The notes beneath the pieces were generated by a model. That model saw nothing but the letters and a program-made list of their open reading frames with translations, was not told where the DNA came from and searched no databases. The position numbers and the translations under genes are program-made. DNA of 64,000 bases from JBDIBB01 sp039812685 (lineage in GTDB: Bacteria > Acidobacteriota > Vicinamibacteria > Vicinamibacterales > JAFNAJ01). The stretch lies in contig JBDIBB010000002.1 of assembly GCA_039812685.1 (NCBI GenBank), positions 35,724 through 99,723 on the forward strand. The letters are read 5' to 3'. Shown piece by piece: positions 26,731-35,554 of the stretch; the stretch's first letter is position 1; each line of letters begins with the position of its first letter.

Positions 26731-29700
26731 TCACCTGAGCATCACCAGCCGTCCCACGCCCTTTTCGCGCATCGCGGATTCGAAGGCCGGCACGTCCTTG
26801 TCGTACACCGCCCTGAGTTCGGCCTTCACCTGGTCGAGTTCTCCGGTCAGCTTCCGGTAGACCTCGATCTGCGGCTGCGTCGGCGGGTAGTCCGAGTTGC
26901 CCGCGACGTCGCCTCCGCCGCTGCTCACCTCCGCCTGCAGCCAGACGAACAGCAGGTAGAGCTTCATCGCGCCGCGGAACGATTTCGCGTCGCCTTCCGC
27001 GATCGTCGGCTGCAGCAGCTTGTCCTCGGCGGCGCGCAGCCGCGCGTCCAGGCCGTCGATCGCCTCGAGGGTCGCCTTCGTGTCGGCGGCACCGGCCTTC
27101 TGCCGCGCGCCGACGGCCTTCCTCATGTCCTCGAGTTGCTTCCGCGACCACTCGATCTGGTTGATCAGGTCCGCCGCCTCGTTGATGCGCTCGTAGATGT
27201 CGAGCGAGAGCTTCGTGGAGGCCACCACGTCGGCCTCGCTCGCCGGGGTGTTCGGATCCTTGAGCACCGTGACCGTCGCGGAGAACTCGCGGCCGCCGGC
27301 CGACAGTTTCACCGCATAGGCTCCCGGCGCGACGAGCGGGCCGCGCTTGGGCGTATCGATGCCGTAGTAGAGCACCGGCCGCGTCTCCTTCCCGACGAAG
27401 CGCTTCTCGGTCCAGATCTCCGGATTGCCTGGCGGGGTCGTCCGCAGCTCGACCTCTCGCGTCGGCTCGTGGCGCAGGTCCCACCACACGCGGTTGAGTC
27501 CCTGGCGCTTCGAGCCGCGGATGGTCCGGATCGGCCGGCCGCCGGCGTCCGAGATGGTCAGCGTCACGTCGCCTTTCGGCACCTCCCCGAGCCAGTAGTC
27601 GATCGACGCGCCGTAGTTCGGGTTGCGTCCCATGGCCGCGCCGGACGGCGCGAGGTCGCGCCGCTCGACGTTCCGGAATCGGTAGGCTGGCCGCGGCTCG
27701 AGCAGCGTCACGGGCGCCTGCCGCTGCGCGTCGGTCAGCCGCTGCAGTGGTGTGACGTCGTCCATGATCCAGATCCCGCGCCCGTAGGTGCCGACGACGA
27801 GATCGTTGAAGTGGGGCTGGATCTCGAGCCAGTAGACCGGTGCGTGTGGCAGGTTCTGCTGGAACGGCCGCCACGTGGCGCCGTCGTCGAACGACAGGAA
27901 GAGACCGTTCTCCGTCCCGGCGTAGAGCAGCCCCTGGCGCTTCGGATCCTCGCGGAGCACGTGCGTGTAACTGAGCGGCCCCTTCTCGATGCCGCCGGTG
28001 ATCGGCGTCCACGTCCGGCCGTAGTCGGCCGTCTTGAAAAGCCACGGATCGAAGTTGCCCACCTGGTGCCCGTCGATGGCGACGTAGCAGACTCCCGGCG
28101 CGTGCCGCGACGGCTCCACGCTGTTGACGTTCATCTTCGGCGGCAGCCCCTTGATGTTCGGCGTGGTGTTGGTCCACGTCGCCCCGCCGTCGCGCGTCAC
28201 CTGCACCTGGCCGTCGTTGGTGCCGGCCCAGATCACGCCCTTCTCGATCGGCGACTCCGCGATGGAGAAGACCGTGCCCGCGTACTCGACGCTGAGGTTG
28301 TCGACGGTGAGCCCGCCAGAGTCACCCTTCATCGACGGGTCGTTCAGCGTGAGATCGGGGCTGATGGCCTGCCACGTCTGGCCGCCATCGGTGGTCCTGT
28401 GGACGTACTGGCTGCCGACGTAGACGGTGTTGTGATCGTGGGGCGAGATCGCGATCGGGAAGGTCCAGTTCATCCGCAGCTTGATCTCGCCGGCCGGCGC
28501 GCCCATCGTCCGCTCGGGCCAGGGGCTCACCGTGCGTGACATCCGCGTCTTCAGATCGTGGCGCTCGACCACGCCGGCATAGCAGCCGCCCCAGATGATG
28601 TCGGGATCGACCGGATCCGGGATGTTCCAGCCGGTCTCGCACCCCGCGGTGGTCGTCCAGAGGCTGGGGTGGATGCCGCCGGAGAGGCTGTTGCTGGGCG
28701 CCCGCAGGGATGCGTAGTCCTGCATCTGGCCGTAGACGTAGTACGGCACGCGCGTATCGGTCGCGACGTGGTAGATCTGCCCGATCGGCAGGCGCATCAT
28801 GTTCCACTCCTCGCCGCGAGTGGTGGAAATCATCACGCCGAGGTCGTTGGCGATCATGATCCGCTTCGGGTTCTTCGGGTCGGCCCACATGTCGTGGTTG
28901 TCGCCGCCCCAGCGCACCTGGTCGGTCGTCTCGCCGCCGTCGTAGGTGACGCCCATGCCGTTGGACGGGAAGTAGACCTGGTCGGCGTCGTCGGGCATGA
29001 CGAGCATGCGCGTGTAGTAGTGCGGGCGCTCGTTCAGCAGGCGGCTCGTGTTGACCCTCCGCCACCGCTCGCCGCCATCGTCGCTGCGCCAGAGCGAGCC
29101 GCGCTCCCCCGTCTCGATGAGGGCGTAGACGCGGTTCGGGTTGCTGGGCGCGACCGACACGGCGATCTTGCCGAGCGGCGAGGCCGGCAGCCCGTTGCCC
29201 TCGAGGCGCTTCCAGGTGAGGCCGCCGTCGCGCGACACGAACACGCCGCTGCCAGGTCCGCCACTGACGCGGCCCCACGTCTTGATGTCGATCTGCCACG
29301 TGCCCGCGAACACGTTGTCCGGGTTCACGGGATCCATCGCGATGTCCGACGCCCCGGTCTCCTCGTTGACGAACAGGACGCGTGTCCACGTCTTCCCGCC
29401 ATCGGCCGTGCGGAACACGCCACGCTCCTGCTGCGGGCCATAGGCGTGGCCGATCGCCGCCGCGAGCACGACGTCGGGGTTGGTGGGATGGATCAGGATG
29501 CGCGCAATGCGCCCCGTCTTCTCGAGGCCCATGCGCGTCCAGGTCTTCCCCGCATCCGTGGACTTGTAGATGCCGTCGCCCACCGACACGTTGGAGCGGA
29601 TGAACGGTTCGCCCGTCCCCACCCAGACGACGTTCGGATCGGAGGGCGCGAGTGCGATGGCCCCAATCGACTGGGCGGTCTGCTCGTCGAAGATCGGGCG

Positions 29701-29967
29701 CCAGCGGGTGCCGCCGTCGGTCGACTTCCACACGCCGCCCGAGGCAGCGCCGACGTAGTAGACGTTGCTGTCGCCTGGCACGCCGGCGACCGCGCTCGCG
29801 CGATTCCCCGGCGGACCCACGTAACGGAACGTCAGCGGGCCAAACGAATCGCGGCTCCCGGCCGTGCGATCCGGCCCGGATTCCTGTGCCGCAGGGCGCG
29901 GCGAACCCAGGAACACAAACACCGCGACGAGCCCGACGATAGCGAGTCCTGCATGTCTGATGCGCAC
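26731..29967 (-). CDS. Secreted Asp-box (BNR/VPS10-type) beta-propeller protein
   Basis: 1078 residues. Signal peptide about 1-29 (LAIVGLVAVFVFLGSPRPAAQ). Ten or so Asp-box motifs S-x-D-x-G-x-x-W run from about residue 65 to 720 (STDGGTRW, STDAGKTW, TADGGKTW, SRDGGLTW, SDDGGERW, TTDGGQTW, TRDGGATW, SFDDGATW), the layout of a sortilin/xyloglucanase-like double propeller. The C-terminal 350 residues are a beta domain then a helical part (LDARLRAAEDKLL). Such proteins are very common in Acidobacteria and annotated as glycosyl hydrolases without proof. GTG 29967 is preceded by AGGAGGGGAGCAC, a strong ribosome binding site. Confidence 0.85.
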   Translation of the reverse strand: MRIRHAGLAIVGLVAVFVFLGSPRPAAQESGPDRTAGSRDSFGPLTFRYVGPPGNRASAVAGVPGDSNVYYVGAASGGVWKSTDGGTRWRPIFDEQTAQSIGAIALAPSDPNVVWVGTGEPFIRSNVSVGDGIYKSTDAGKTWTRMGLEKTGRIARILIHPTNPDVVLAAAIGHAYGPQQERGVFRTADGGKTWTRVLFVNEETGASDIAMDPVNPDNVFAGTWQIDIKTWGRVSGGPGSGVFVSRDGGLTWKRLEGNGLPASPLGKIAVSVAPSNPNRVYALIETGERGSLWRSDDGGERWRRVNTSRLLNERPHYYTRMLVMPDDADQVYFPSNGMGVTYDGGETTDQVRWGGDNHDMWADPKNPKRIMIANDLGVMISTTRGEEWNMMRLPIGQIYHVATDTRVPYYVYGQMQDYASLRAPSNSLSGGIHPSLWTTTAGCETGWNIPDPVDPDIIWGGCYAGVVERHDLKTRMSRTVSPWPERTMGAPAGEIKLRMNWTFPIAISPHDHNTVYVGSQYVHRTTDGGQTWQAISPDLTLNDPSMKGDSGGLTVDNLSVEYAGTVFSIAESPIEKGVIWAGTNDGQVQVTRDGGATWTNTTPNIKGLPPKMNVNSVEPSRHAPGVCYVAIDGHQVGNFDPWLFKTADYGRTWTPITGGIEKGPLSYTHVLREDPKRQGLLYAGTENGLFLSFDDGATWRPFQQNLPHAPVYWLEIQPHFNDLVVGTYGRGIWIMDDVTPLQRLTDAQRQAPVTLLEPRPAYRFRNVERRDLAPSGAAMGRNPNYGASIDYWLGEVPKGDVTLTISDAGGRPIRTIRGSKRQGLNRVWWDLRHEPTREVELRTTPPGNPEIWTEKRFVGKETRPVLYYGIDTPKRGPLVAPGAYAVKLSAGGREFSATVTVLKDPNTPASEADVVASTKLSLDIYERINEAADLINQIEWSRKQLEDMRKAVGARQKAGAADTKATLEAIDGLDARLRAAEDKLLQPTIAEGDAKSFRGAMKLYLLFVWLQAEVSSGGGDVAGNSDYPPTQPQIEVYRKLTGELDQVKAELRAVYDKDVPAFESAMREKGVGRLVMLR

Positions 29968-30071
29968 GTGCTCCCCTCCTGCGCGAAGGATGATACGCCC
30001 TTCACCGGCGTCTCCGGTGCGATCGGCCATCGCACCGCCGGTACGGCCTCAGGCGGGACACGTCCGAAACG

Positions 30072-30108
30072 AACCGCGCCGGTCCACCACGGTGGAACCG
30101 GCGCGGTT
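30072..30108 (-). terminator. Rho-independent terminator of the KGG gene
   Basis: AACCGCGCCGGT on one side and ACCGGCGCGGTT on the other, with an inner CCACC/GGTGG, make a near-perfect long hairpin. On the minus strand it is followed by TTCGTTT, the T-rich tail. It lies 57 nt past the KGG stop and 105 nt before the Asp-box gene start. Confidence 0.75.
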
Positions 30109-30165
30109 GGCGGGAGCAGGCAGGAAGACACTCCGCCGGCGCGAGGCGCCGGGAGCGGATGTCGC

Positions 30166-30417
30166 TCAGGCCTGGGGCTCGGCGGTGGTCTCGGGCAGGC
30201 GGCCACGGCCGCCGCGGCTGATCATGCCGCCCTTGCGGCCGGCATTGCGTGCCTCATCCGACGTCCACTCGTGGGCCGTGCCCTTGACGTGAGCTGCACG
30301 ACCGCCCTTGCTGGCGATCTCGCGCTGCTTCTCGGGAGACATCGACGCGAACCCACGACGAAGCTTGGGGCGGGGAGCGGCCGGCGCATCCGGGTTCTGG
30401 ATCTCGTTCACTGTCAT
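30166..30417 (-). CDS. KGG-motif (Con-10-like) stress protein
   Basis: 83 residues, hydrophilic. MSPEKQREIASKGGRAAHVKG and ARNAGRKGGMISRGGRGR are two copies of the KGG repeat of the general stress proteins GsiB and Con-10. Such small proteins are thought to be hydrophilins protecting against drying or starvation; that is by analogy. ATG 30417 is preceded by CAGGAGA. It has its own terminator. Confidence 0.85.
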   Translation of the reverse strand: MTVNEIQNPDAPAAPRPKLRRGFASMSPEKQREIASKGGRAAHVKGTAHEWTSDEARNAGRKGGMISRGGRGRLPETTAEPQA

Positions 30418-30683
30418 TCTCCTGTCTTCCGTCTCGACGCGAGTCAGGTTGGGAACGGGGTCGGCGGCGTCTGCCAACGACTGTCTGCCATGGCAGAGAT
30501 CAATCCGGATGCCATCGTGGTGCGGCGGCCCAGCTCAGTAATTTCGGCCGTTTTCAGGCGAGATCCCGACACAACCGGCCGTCTTGCCTTCGAACCCAGC
30601 CATGGCTAATCGTCGTGATTCAATACACAACTGCCCAGATTCACTACAGTCGAGTTGTATGCTCGCGCATCATCGAGCGAACC
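30418..30683. other. Non-coding region upstream of the KGG gene
   Basis: No coding frame with plausible composition. TCTGCCATGGCAGA at 30484-30497 is a perfect 14-bp palindrome, an operator candidate. The stretch 30600-30665 is clearly more AT-rich than the rest of the window and holds an ACAACT/AGTTGT inverted pair; it is the likely place of the KGG promoter (minus strand), but I cannot fix the hexamers. Confidence 0.5.
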
Positions 30684-30753
30684 GATGGCGCCCGCAGGGC
30701 GAACCGGGGTCCGAGCTCGCGGACCGGTGGCACCTGCTCGACCAGGCGCCATC
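30684..30753 (+). ncRNA. Candidate structured element, 70-nt rod-like hairpin
   Basis: GATGGCGCC at 30684-30692 pairs perfectly with GGCGCCATC at 30745-30753. Inside, GCAGG pairs with CCTGC, and GGTCCG with CGGACC around an AGCTCG loop, with a symmetric 5x5 internal loop. Nested, colinear pairing over 70 nt outside any gene suggests a selected RNA structure or a DNA palindrome. It is 59 nt upstream of the yggX-like gene. A TAGGAT box at 30762-30767 could be the -10 of that gene; if so the structure is not in its mRNA. Strand is not certain. Confidence 0.35.
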
Positions 30754-30811
30754 GGGGTTGATAGGATGATGCGGCCTGGCGCACGCGAGCGGCGCCGCAG
30801 GAGTCGCACTG

Positions 30812-31120
30812 ATGAGCAACGAAGGATCGGCGGGCACCCCATCGGGCCCCCGCATGGTGAATTGCGTCAAGCTCGGGCGGACGCTGCCCGGCCTCGACGA
30901 GCCGCCGTGGCCGGGTGAAATCGGCCAGCGCATCTACGAGAACGTGTCGGCCGAGGCGTGGGCGCTCTGGGAAGAGCGTATGAAGATGATCCTGAACGAG
31001 TACCGCCTGATGCCGTTCCAGAAGGAGGCCCGGGAACTCGTGCAGAAGCACATGGAGGATTTCTTCTTCGGCGAGAACGCCGCGCTGCCGCCCGGCTACG
31101 TGCCCCCCAGGTCGAAGTAG
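30812..31120 (+). CDS. YggX-like oxidative damage/iron trafficking protein
   Basis: 102 residues. From residue 15 on it follows YggX: MVNCVKLG with the conserved Cys (18), GEIGQRIYENVSAEAWALW, and FQKEARELVQKHMEDFFF. YggX protects iron-sulfur enzymes from oxidative damage, possibly by handling Fe(II). ATG 30812 follows GCAGGAG; an in-frame ATG at the family-normal start (residue 15) has no ribosome binding site. C-terminal tail PPGYVPPRSK replaces the usual ending. The convergent ATP-grasp gene lies 144 nt away. Confidence 0.8.
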   Translation: MSNEGSAGTPSGPRMVNCVKLGRTLPGLDEPPWPGEIGQRIYENVSAEAWALWEERMKMILNEYRLMPFQKEARELVQKHMEDFFFGENAALPPGYVPPRSK

Positions 31121-31264
31121 GTCCGCGGTACGCGGCGGGCGGCCGGCGGCGGCCGCCTGCCGTGGCGCTGCCCCGGCGGCCGGCTGCCAGTCGCCGGCGG
31201 CGATCTCCGCGCTCTGCCCGCGCCTGGCTCCAGGGATGGACAGGCCTGGGATGGCGCCGGTGGA

Positions 31265-32560
31265 TCAGGCCATTGGCAGTGCCGAATCGAGCGTGAACCT
31301 GAGCAGGCCGTGGGCGTCGTTCACCGCCCGCACTGCCTCCTCCGGCGTCGCGCCGCGCGCGAAGATGAAGCCCGGGTAGCTGTGCCCCTCGGGCAGGGGC
31401 TCGAGCAGTTGCCCGGGCTTGGCCGTGATGATCACGTCGGTGATCCCCGGCACGGCGAGGGCCTGCTCCACCCCTGCCGTTTCGCGATAGAACCCCCGGC
31501 CGGGTACCGGCAGCATCATGACGGCCGAGGCTCCCGCCTCGCGCCGGAAGCCGTCGAGCGGTTGCCCGCAGGCATGGCGCAGCAGCAGGTGCTCGAGCGA
31601 CTCGGTCTCGTCATCCGGCGACCGGAAGCGGAGGCTCCGGGCGCAGAGGCCGCCGATGGGCCTGGCCGCCACCTCGAGCACGAAGATCCCGCGCTCGTTC
31701 ACCCGGCACTCGGCGTGGATGGCGCCATGGTGCAGGCCGATGGCCAGTGCGGCGTGCGCGACGGTTTCCGCCATGCCGCGCTGGGTCGCCTCGTTGAGTC
31801 CCGCCGGGGTGACGTAGACGGTCTCCTCGAAGAACGGGCCGTCGAGCGGCACCGGCTTGGCGAAGATCGCCAGCACGCGCAGCGCGCCCCGCTCCATCAC
31901 GCCCTCGAGCGCGTACTCGAGCCCCGGCACGAACCCCTCCACCAGCACCTCGTCGTGAGCGGGATCGCGCTGCACGCGCACGTCCGGGCTCTGCAGGATG
32001 CGGCGCAGCCGGGCCAGCGCCTGCGCGAACTCGTCCGGGGTGTCGGCGCGCATCACGCCGCGGCTGGCCGAGAGCGCCAGCGGCTTCACCACGCACGGAA
32101 ACCGCACGCGCGCGGCGAACTCGTGCATCGGCGCATCGATCGGCATCGACACGAACCACGGCACGGGCAGGCCCGCGGCGATCAACCGTCCCCGCGTGAG
32201 CAGCTTGCTGGCAGCCACCTCGGTTCCCTGGGGCGGATGGAAGGGCAGCCCCAGAGTGGCCGCCACGTGGGCCGCCAGCCGCGCCGGGCGATCGCCGACC
32301 GCCACCACGCCATCGGCCGGCCGTCCCGCCGTGGCGTCCCGTACCCGCCTGAGCGAGAGATCGGGATCGTGGAACTTCACGGCGATCGCCCCGTCGCGCC
32401 AGATGTCGCCAAGGCGATGGCAATGATCGGTGGCGTAGACGAGGTCGACGCCCAGCGAGGCGGCGGCCTCCTCGAACGCCCGCGCCTGGTACCCCGTGGT
32501 GGCCGTGAAGAAGAGAATGCGCTTGGAGGCGGTCGGCCCCGGGTGTTCGGCGTCAGTCAT
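31265..32560 (-). CDS. ATP-grasp ligase paired with the radical SAM selenoprotein
   Basis: 431 residues. N-terminal Rossmann part (KRILFFTATTGYQARAFEEAA, then VVAVGDRPARLAAHVA), central ATP-grasp fold (about 125-320: FPCVVKPLALSASRGV is the ATP lysine loop, HAECRVNERGIFVLEVAARPIGG the metal-binding strand), and a C-terminal lid domain. ATP-grasp enzymes join a carboxylate to an amine or thiol via an acyl phosphate; the substrate is unknown here. It is 89 nt downstream of the readthrough end of the radical SAM gene on the same strand, so the two probably work in one pathway. ATG 32560 is chosen as the first start before the first beta-strand. Confidence 0.82.
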   Translation of the reverse strand: MTDAEHPGPTASKRILFFTATTGYQARAFEEAAASLGVDLVYATDHCHRLGDIWRDGAIAVKFHDPDLSLRRVRDATAGRPADGVVAVGDRPARLAAHVAATLGLPFHPPQGTEVAASKLLTRGRLIAAGLPVPWFVSMPIDAPMHEFAARVRFPCVVKPLALSASRGVMRADTPDEFAQALARLRRILQSPDVRVQRDPAHDEVLVEGFVPGLEYALEGVMERGALRVLAIFAKPVPLDGPFFEETVYVTPAGLNEATQRGMAETVAHAALAIGLHHGAIHAECRVNERGIFVLEVAARPIGGLCARSLRFRSPDDETESLEHLLLRHACGQPLDGFRREAGASAVMMLPVPGRGFYRETAGVEQALAVPGITDVIITAKPGQLLEPLPEGHSYPGFIFARGATPEEAVRAVNDAHGLLRFTLDSALPMA

Positions 32561-32649
32561 CGATCTGGGCGAATGCGGGCGCGGGCCGCCAGGCGCATGC
32601 CGGGCGCCGCGCGCGTCCCGCGGCTGCGCGGCACGTCCACCACGAACGG

Positions 32650-34014
32650 CTAGACGAGAGCCACCTGCTCTCGCGTGGGCTCCGCTCAACAGTACCAGGG
32701 TTCATCGAGCCAGGGAATGGCCGCACGATCCGGCACGTCGGGCGGCCGCGGCAGCCGGCCGCCCGCGTGGAGTTCGAAGAGGTTCACCACGCCCTCGAAG
32801 ATCTCCCGGCGCGGCGCGCCCGCGCGCGAGGCGACGAACCGCTCGACGTCGGCCTGCAACCCGTCCATCACCGGCTCCGGATGCGGCCACGGGTGCACCA
32901 GTCGCTGCGCGTCGAACGGCCCGACCATCGCCCGCATCTCCGGCAGATCCAGCAGCCGTGAGCCAGCCGGAATCAGCAGCCGCAACGCGAGCTGGATCGA
33001 CGGCACGCGTTCGATCAGGCCCAGGCCCGCTATCGCCTGCAGGAACCGGCCGTAGCCCTCCAAAGTGACCCACGGCGTGAAGGCGACGAAGGTGGGCGCC
33101 AGGGGCACGCCCGCCTGCTCGCACAGCGCGATGGCCCGCTCGGCCTCGGCCCCGGTGTGTCCCTTGGCCAGCCGCGCCAGCACCCGATCGTCGAAGGATT
33201 CGATGGCGCTGGTCACGAACAGGCACCCGGTGTCGCGCAGGCGCGGCAGCAGCGCGGCGTGCTTCAGCAGGTGCTCCACCTTGATGGTGACGTCGTAGGT
33301 GAGGCCGCCGAAGCGCTGCGCCAGGCGCTCGACAATCGTCAGCGCGTGCCGCGGGCCGTTGAGGAAGTCCGGGTCGCCGAAGGTCACGTGAAGGGCGCCG
33401 GCCTCCACCTGTCGCGCCACGTCCTCCAGCACCACGTCAGCGGAGACGATGCGCAGGTGTCCGCCGTAGACGGGCACCACGGGGCAATGGCGACACAGGT
33501 GCAGGCAGCCGCGCGAGGCCTCGGTGTAGCCCGCCACGCGACGCGCGCCGTTGGGAAGCCTCAGCCGTGCGTAGCGCTCGAGCGGCGGCAGGTCGCTGCG
33601 GTCGGGGACGACGAAGTCGAGCCGCGGCAGGCGCCCGGCCGGGCCATCGGCGCGCTCGCCCGCGGCGACCCCGCAGAGGTCGGCTTCGAACTCGGCGCCG
33701 AGCACCTCGTCGACGCCGGCCTCCCGGAGCAGGCCCTCGTTCACCGGCGCATAGAGCCCGTAGGCGCAGAGCGCGGCGCCGGGCGCCGCCTCGCGCACGC
33801 GGGCGATGAGCGGCAGGGCCAGGCGCGTGGCGGTGTGCATCGGCAGGTGGAAACCCACCAGGGCCACATCGTCGAGATCGCGTGTCGACAGGGGGGTGCG
33901 CGACGTGTCGATGCAGCGGACGTCATGCCCCTCGCGGCGCAGCCATGCCGCCGGCGATGCCAGGCCGAACGGCTGGCGGCCAAGTTCATAGGTGCCAATC
34001 AGGAGGATCCGCAC
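32650..34014 (-). CDS. CUAEP-tail radical SAM selenoprotein (in-frame UGA read as Sec)
   Basis: 442 residues before an in-frame TGA (32688-32686) and 11 more codons to a TAG at 32650. The tail reads Trp-Tyr-Cys-Sec-Ala-Glu-Pro, the signature of the CUAEP/CCAEP-tail radical SAM family, where Sec or Cys fills the second position. N-terminal B12-binding-like domain (about 1-115), then the radical SAM cluster motif CxxxCxxC as CLHLCRHC (Cys170, 174, 177), VTFGDPDFLNG and SAIESFDD. It should use a [4Fe-4S] cluster and SAM; the reaction is unknown. GTG 34014 lies 6 nt after a GACAAT box, so the mRNA is probably leaderless. Translation past UGA needs SelA/B/C/D, not in this window. Confidence 0.85.
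32655..32682 (-). promoter_or_regulatory. Bacterial SECIS candidate just 3' of the UGA codon
   Basis: Two alternative hairpins lie right after the UGA. One pairs GAGCC-AC (starting 4 nt after UGA) with GU-GGCUC and can be capped by GC-GAGA-GC. The other pairs CGAGAG with CUCUCG around a CAGGUGG loop whose apex is about 18-19 nt from the UGA, a spacing that fits bacterial SECIS elements bound by SelB. Both lie within the extended reading frame, as in other bacterial selenoprotein mRNAs. Confidence 0.6.
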
Positions 34015-34020
34015 CCTCCG

Positions 34021-34026
34021 ATTGTC
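34021..34026 (-). promoter_or_regulatory. Weak -10 box for the radical SAM gene
   Basis: GACAAT on the minus strand ends 6 nt before GTG 34014. The CGGAGG between looks like a ribosome binding site but sits directly against the start codon, too close to work as one, which favours a leaderless start. Confidence 0.35.
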
Positions 34027-34153
34027 GCCCCTGGCACGCCTGCCTGTGAAGGGGCCGTGCCCGCGCGTGCCGGGGCGCGGCGGCGTATGATCGCCACGCG
34101 CGCCCCTGTCCAGGGCCGGCACCGCGGCCGTCGCCGCGGTGTGCGCGCCATTC

Positions 34154-35554
34154 ATGCTGCAACTGGTCGCCCCGCGCATCGTCCCGCCGCTGGATCCCGG
34201 GTTCCGTCCACCGGCGCTCGCCCACCGCCAGTGGCTCGCCGACCTCGAGGCGTCGGGCCACGGCGTGCCGCTCGTCCTCGCCCTGGAACGCGCCGACGGC
34301 GCGCGGTCGCGCGTCGAGACGCGCGTCGTGCCCGAGCGACATCCGCGCTTCGAAGAGGGCGTCCACTACGCCGAGCGCCTGTTCAAGTTCCTGCTGTGGC
34401 AGTGGGGCGGGTGGCGGGCGTGGGTCGGCGGGCCGGCCGCGATCGGCCGCGCCCTGGCCGCCGCCTACTCGCCTGGCGGCGCGCGCGCCTTCGATCACCG
34501 CTTCATGAGCGAGGACGTCTTCGGCCGGCCGTTCACGGTGATCGCGTGCGAGGCCGATGCGGTGCCGGCGGCCGTGGAGGCGCCGCGCCCGATCGGCCGT
34601 CACCTCGACGGCTGCCGGGTGGGGTTCGACCTGGGCGCCTCCGATCGCAAGGCATCGGCGGTGATCGACGGCGAGGCTGTCTACTCCGAGGAGGTCGTGT
34701 GGGCCCCGTCGGCGCAGGCCGACCCGGCCTACCACCATCGCGAGATCATGGCCGCGCTGCGCACGGCGGCGTCGAAGATGCCGCGGCTGGATGCCGTGGG
34801 CGGCAGCGCCGCCGGCGTCTACATCAACGACGAGGTGCGCATGGCCTCGCTCTTCCGCGGCGTGCCCCGGGATCGCTTCGGCGAGGTGCGCTCGCTGTTC
34901 CACCGCATTCGTGCGGAGCTCGGCGTGCCGCTGGTCGTCGTGAACGACGGCGACGTCACGGCGCTCGCCGGATCGATGTCGCTGGGCGAGAACAGCGTGC
35001 TCGGCGTGGCGCTCGGGTCGAGCGAGGCGGCTGGCTACGTCGACGCGGACGGCAACATCACGGGCTGGCTCAACGAGCTCGCGTTCGCGCCGGTCGACTA
35101 CCAGCCCGGCGCGCCCGCCGACGAGTGGTCGGGCGACCGCGGCGTGGGCGCGCGCTACTTCTCGCAGCAGTGCGTCTTCCGGCTCGCCCCGCTGGCGGGC
35201 ATCGATGTCCCGCCCGACCTGGCACCGGCCGGCCGGCTGAAGTTCGTGCAGGCCCGCCTCGAAGCCGGCGATTCGGGCGCCGCGGCCATCTGGCAGACGA
35301 TGGGCGTGTATCTCGGCTACACGGTCGCGCTCTACGCCGGGCGCTACGACGTCCGGCACCTGCTGATCCTCGGCCGCTGCACCTCGGGCCGCGGCGGCGA
35401 CATCCTGATCGGCGAGGCACAGCGCGTGCTCGCCCTCGAGTTCCCCGAGCTGGCCGGGCGGATCGCCCTGCACCTGCCGGACGAGAAGAACCGCCGCGTG
35501 GGCCAGTCGGTGGCCGCCGCCAGCCTGCCCGCGCGCGCCGGAGAACCGCGATGA
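34154..35554 (+). CDS. ROK-family sugar kinase-like protein
   Basis: 466 residues. The ASKHA phosphate-1 loop is GFDLGASDRKASAVIDGE (about residue 160), with VVNDGDVTALAG as the catalytic Asp-containing segment and LGVALGSSEAAGYVD as the adenosine-side loop. The usual ROK zinc-binding CxCGxxGCxE motif is absent, and an N-terminal region of about 150 residues is extra, so kinase activity is likely but not certain. ATG 34154 is used; a GTG 15 nt upstream is possible. TATGAT at 34086-34091 may be the -10. Its stop overlaps the PIG-L start (ATGA). Confidence 0.8.
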   Translation: MLQLVAPRIVPPLDPGFRPPALAHRQWLADLEASGHGVPLVLALERADGARSRVETRVVPERHPRFEEGVHYAERLFKFLLWQWGGWRAWVGGPAAIGRALAAAYSPGGARAFDHRFMSEDVFGRPFTVIACEADAVPAAVEAPRPIGRHLDGCRVGFDLGASDRKASAVIDGEAVYSEEVVWAPSAQADPAYHHREIMAALRTAASKMPRLDAVGGSAAGVYINDEVRMASLFRGVPRDRFGEVRSLFHRIRAELGVPLVVVNDGDVTALAGSMSLGENSVLGVALGSSEAAGYVDADGNITGWLNELAFAPVDYQPGAPADEWSGDRGVGARYFSQQCVFRLAPLAGIDVPPDLAPAGRLKFVQARLEAGDSGAAAIWQTMGVYLGYTVALYAGRYDVRHLLILGRCTSGRGGDILIGEAQRVLALEFPELAGRIALHLPDEKNRRVGQSVAAASLPARAGEPR

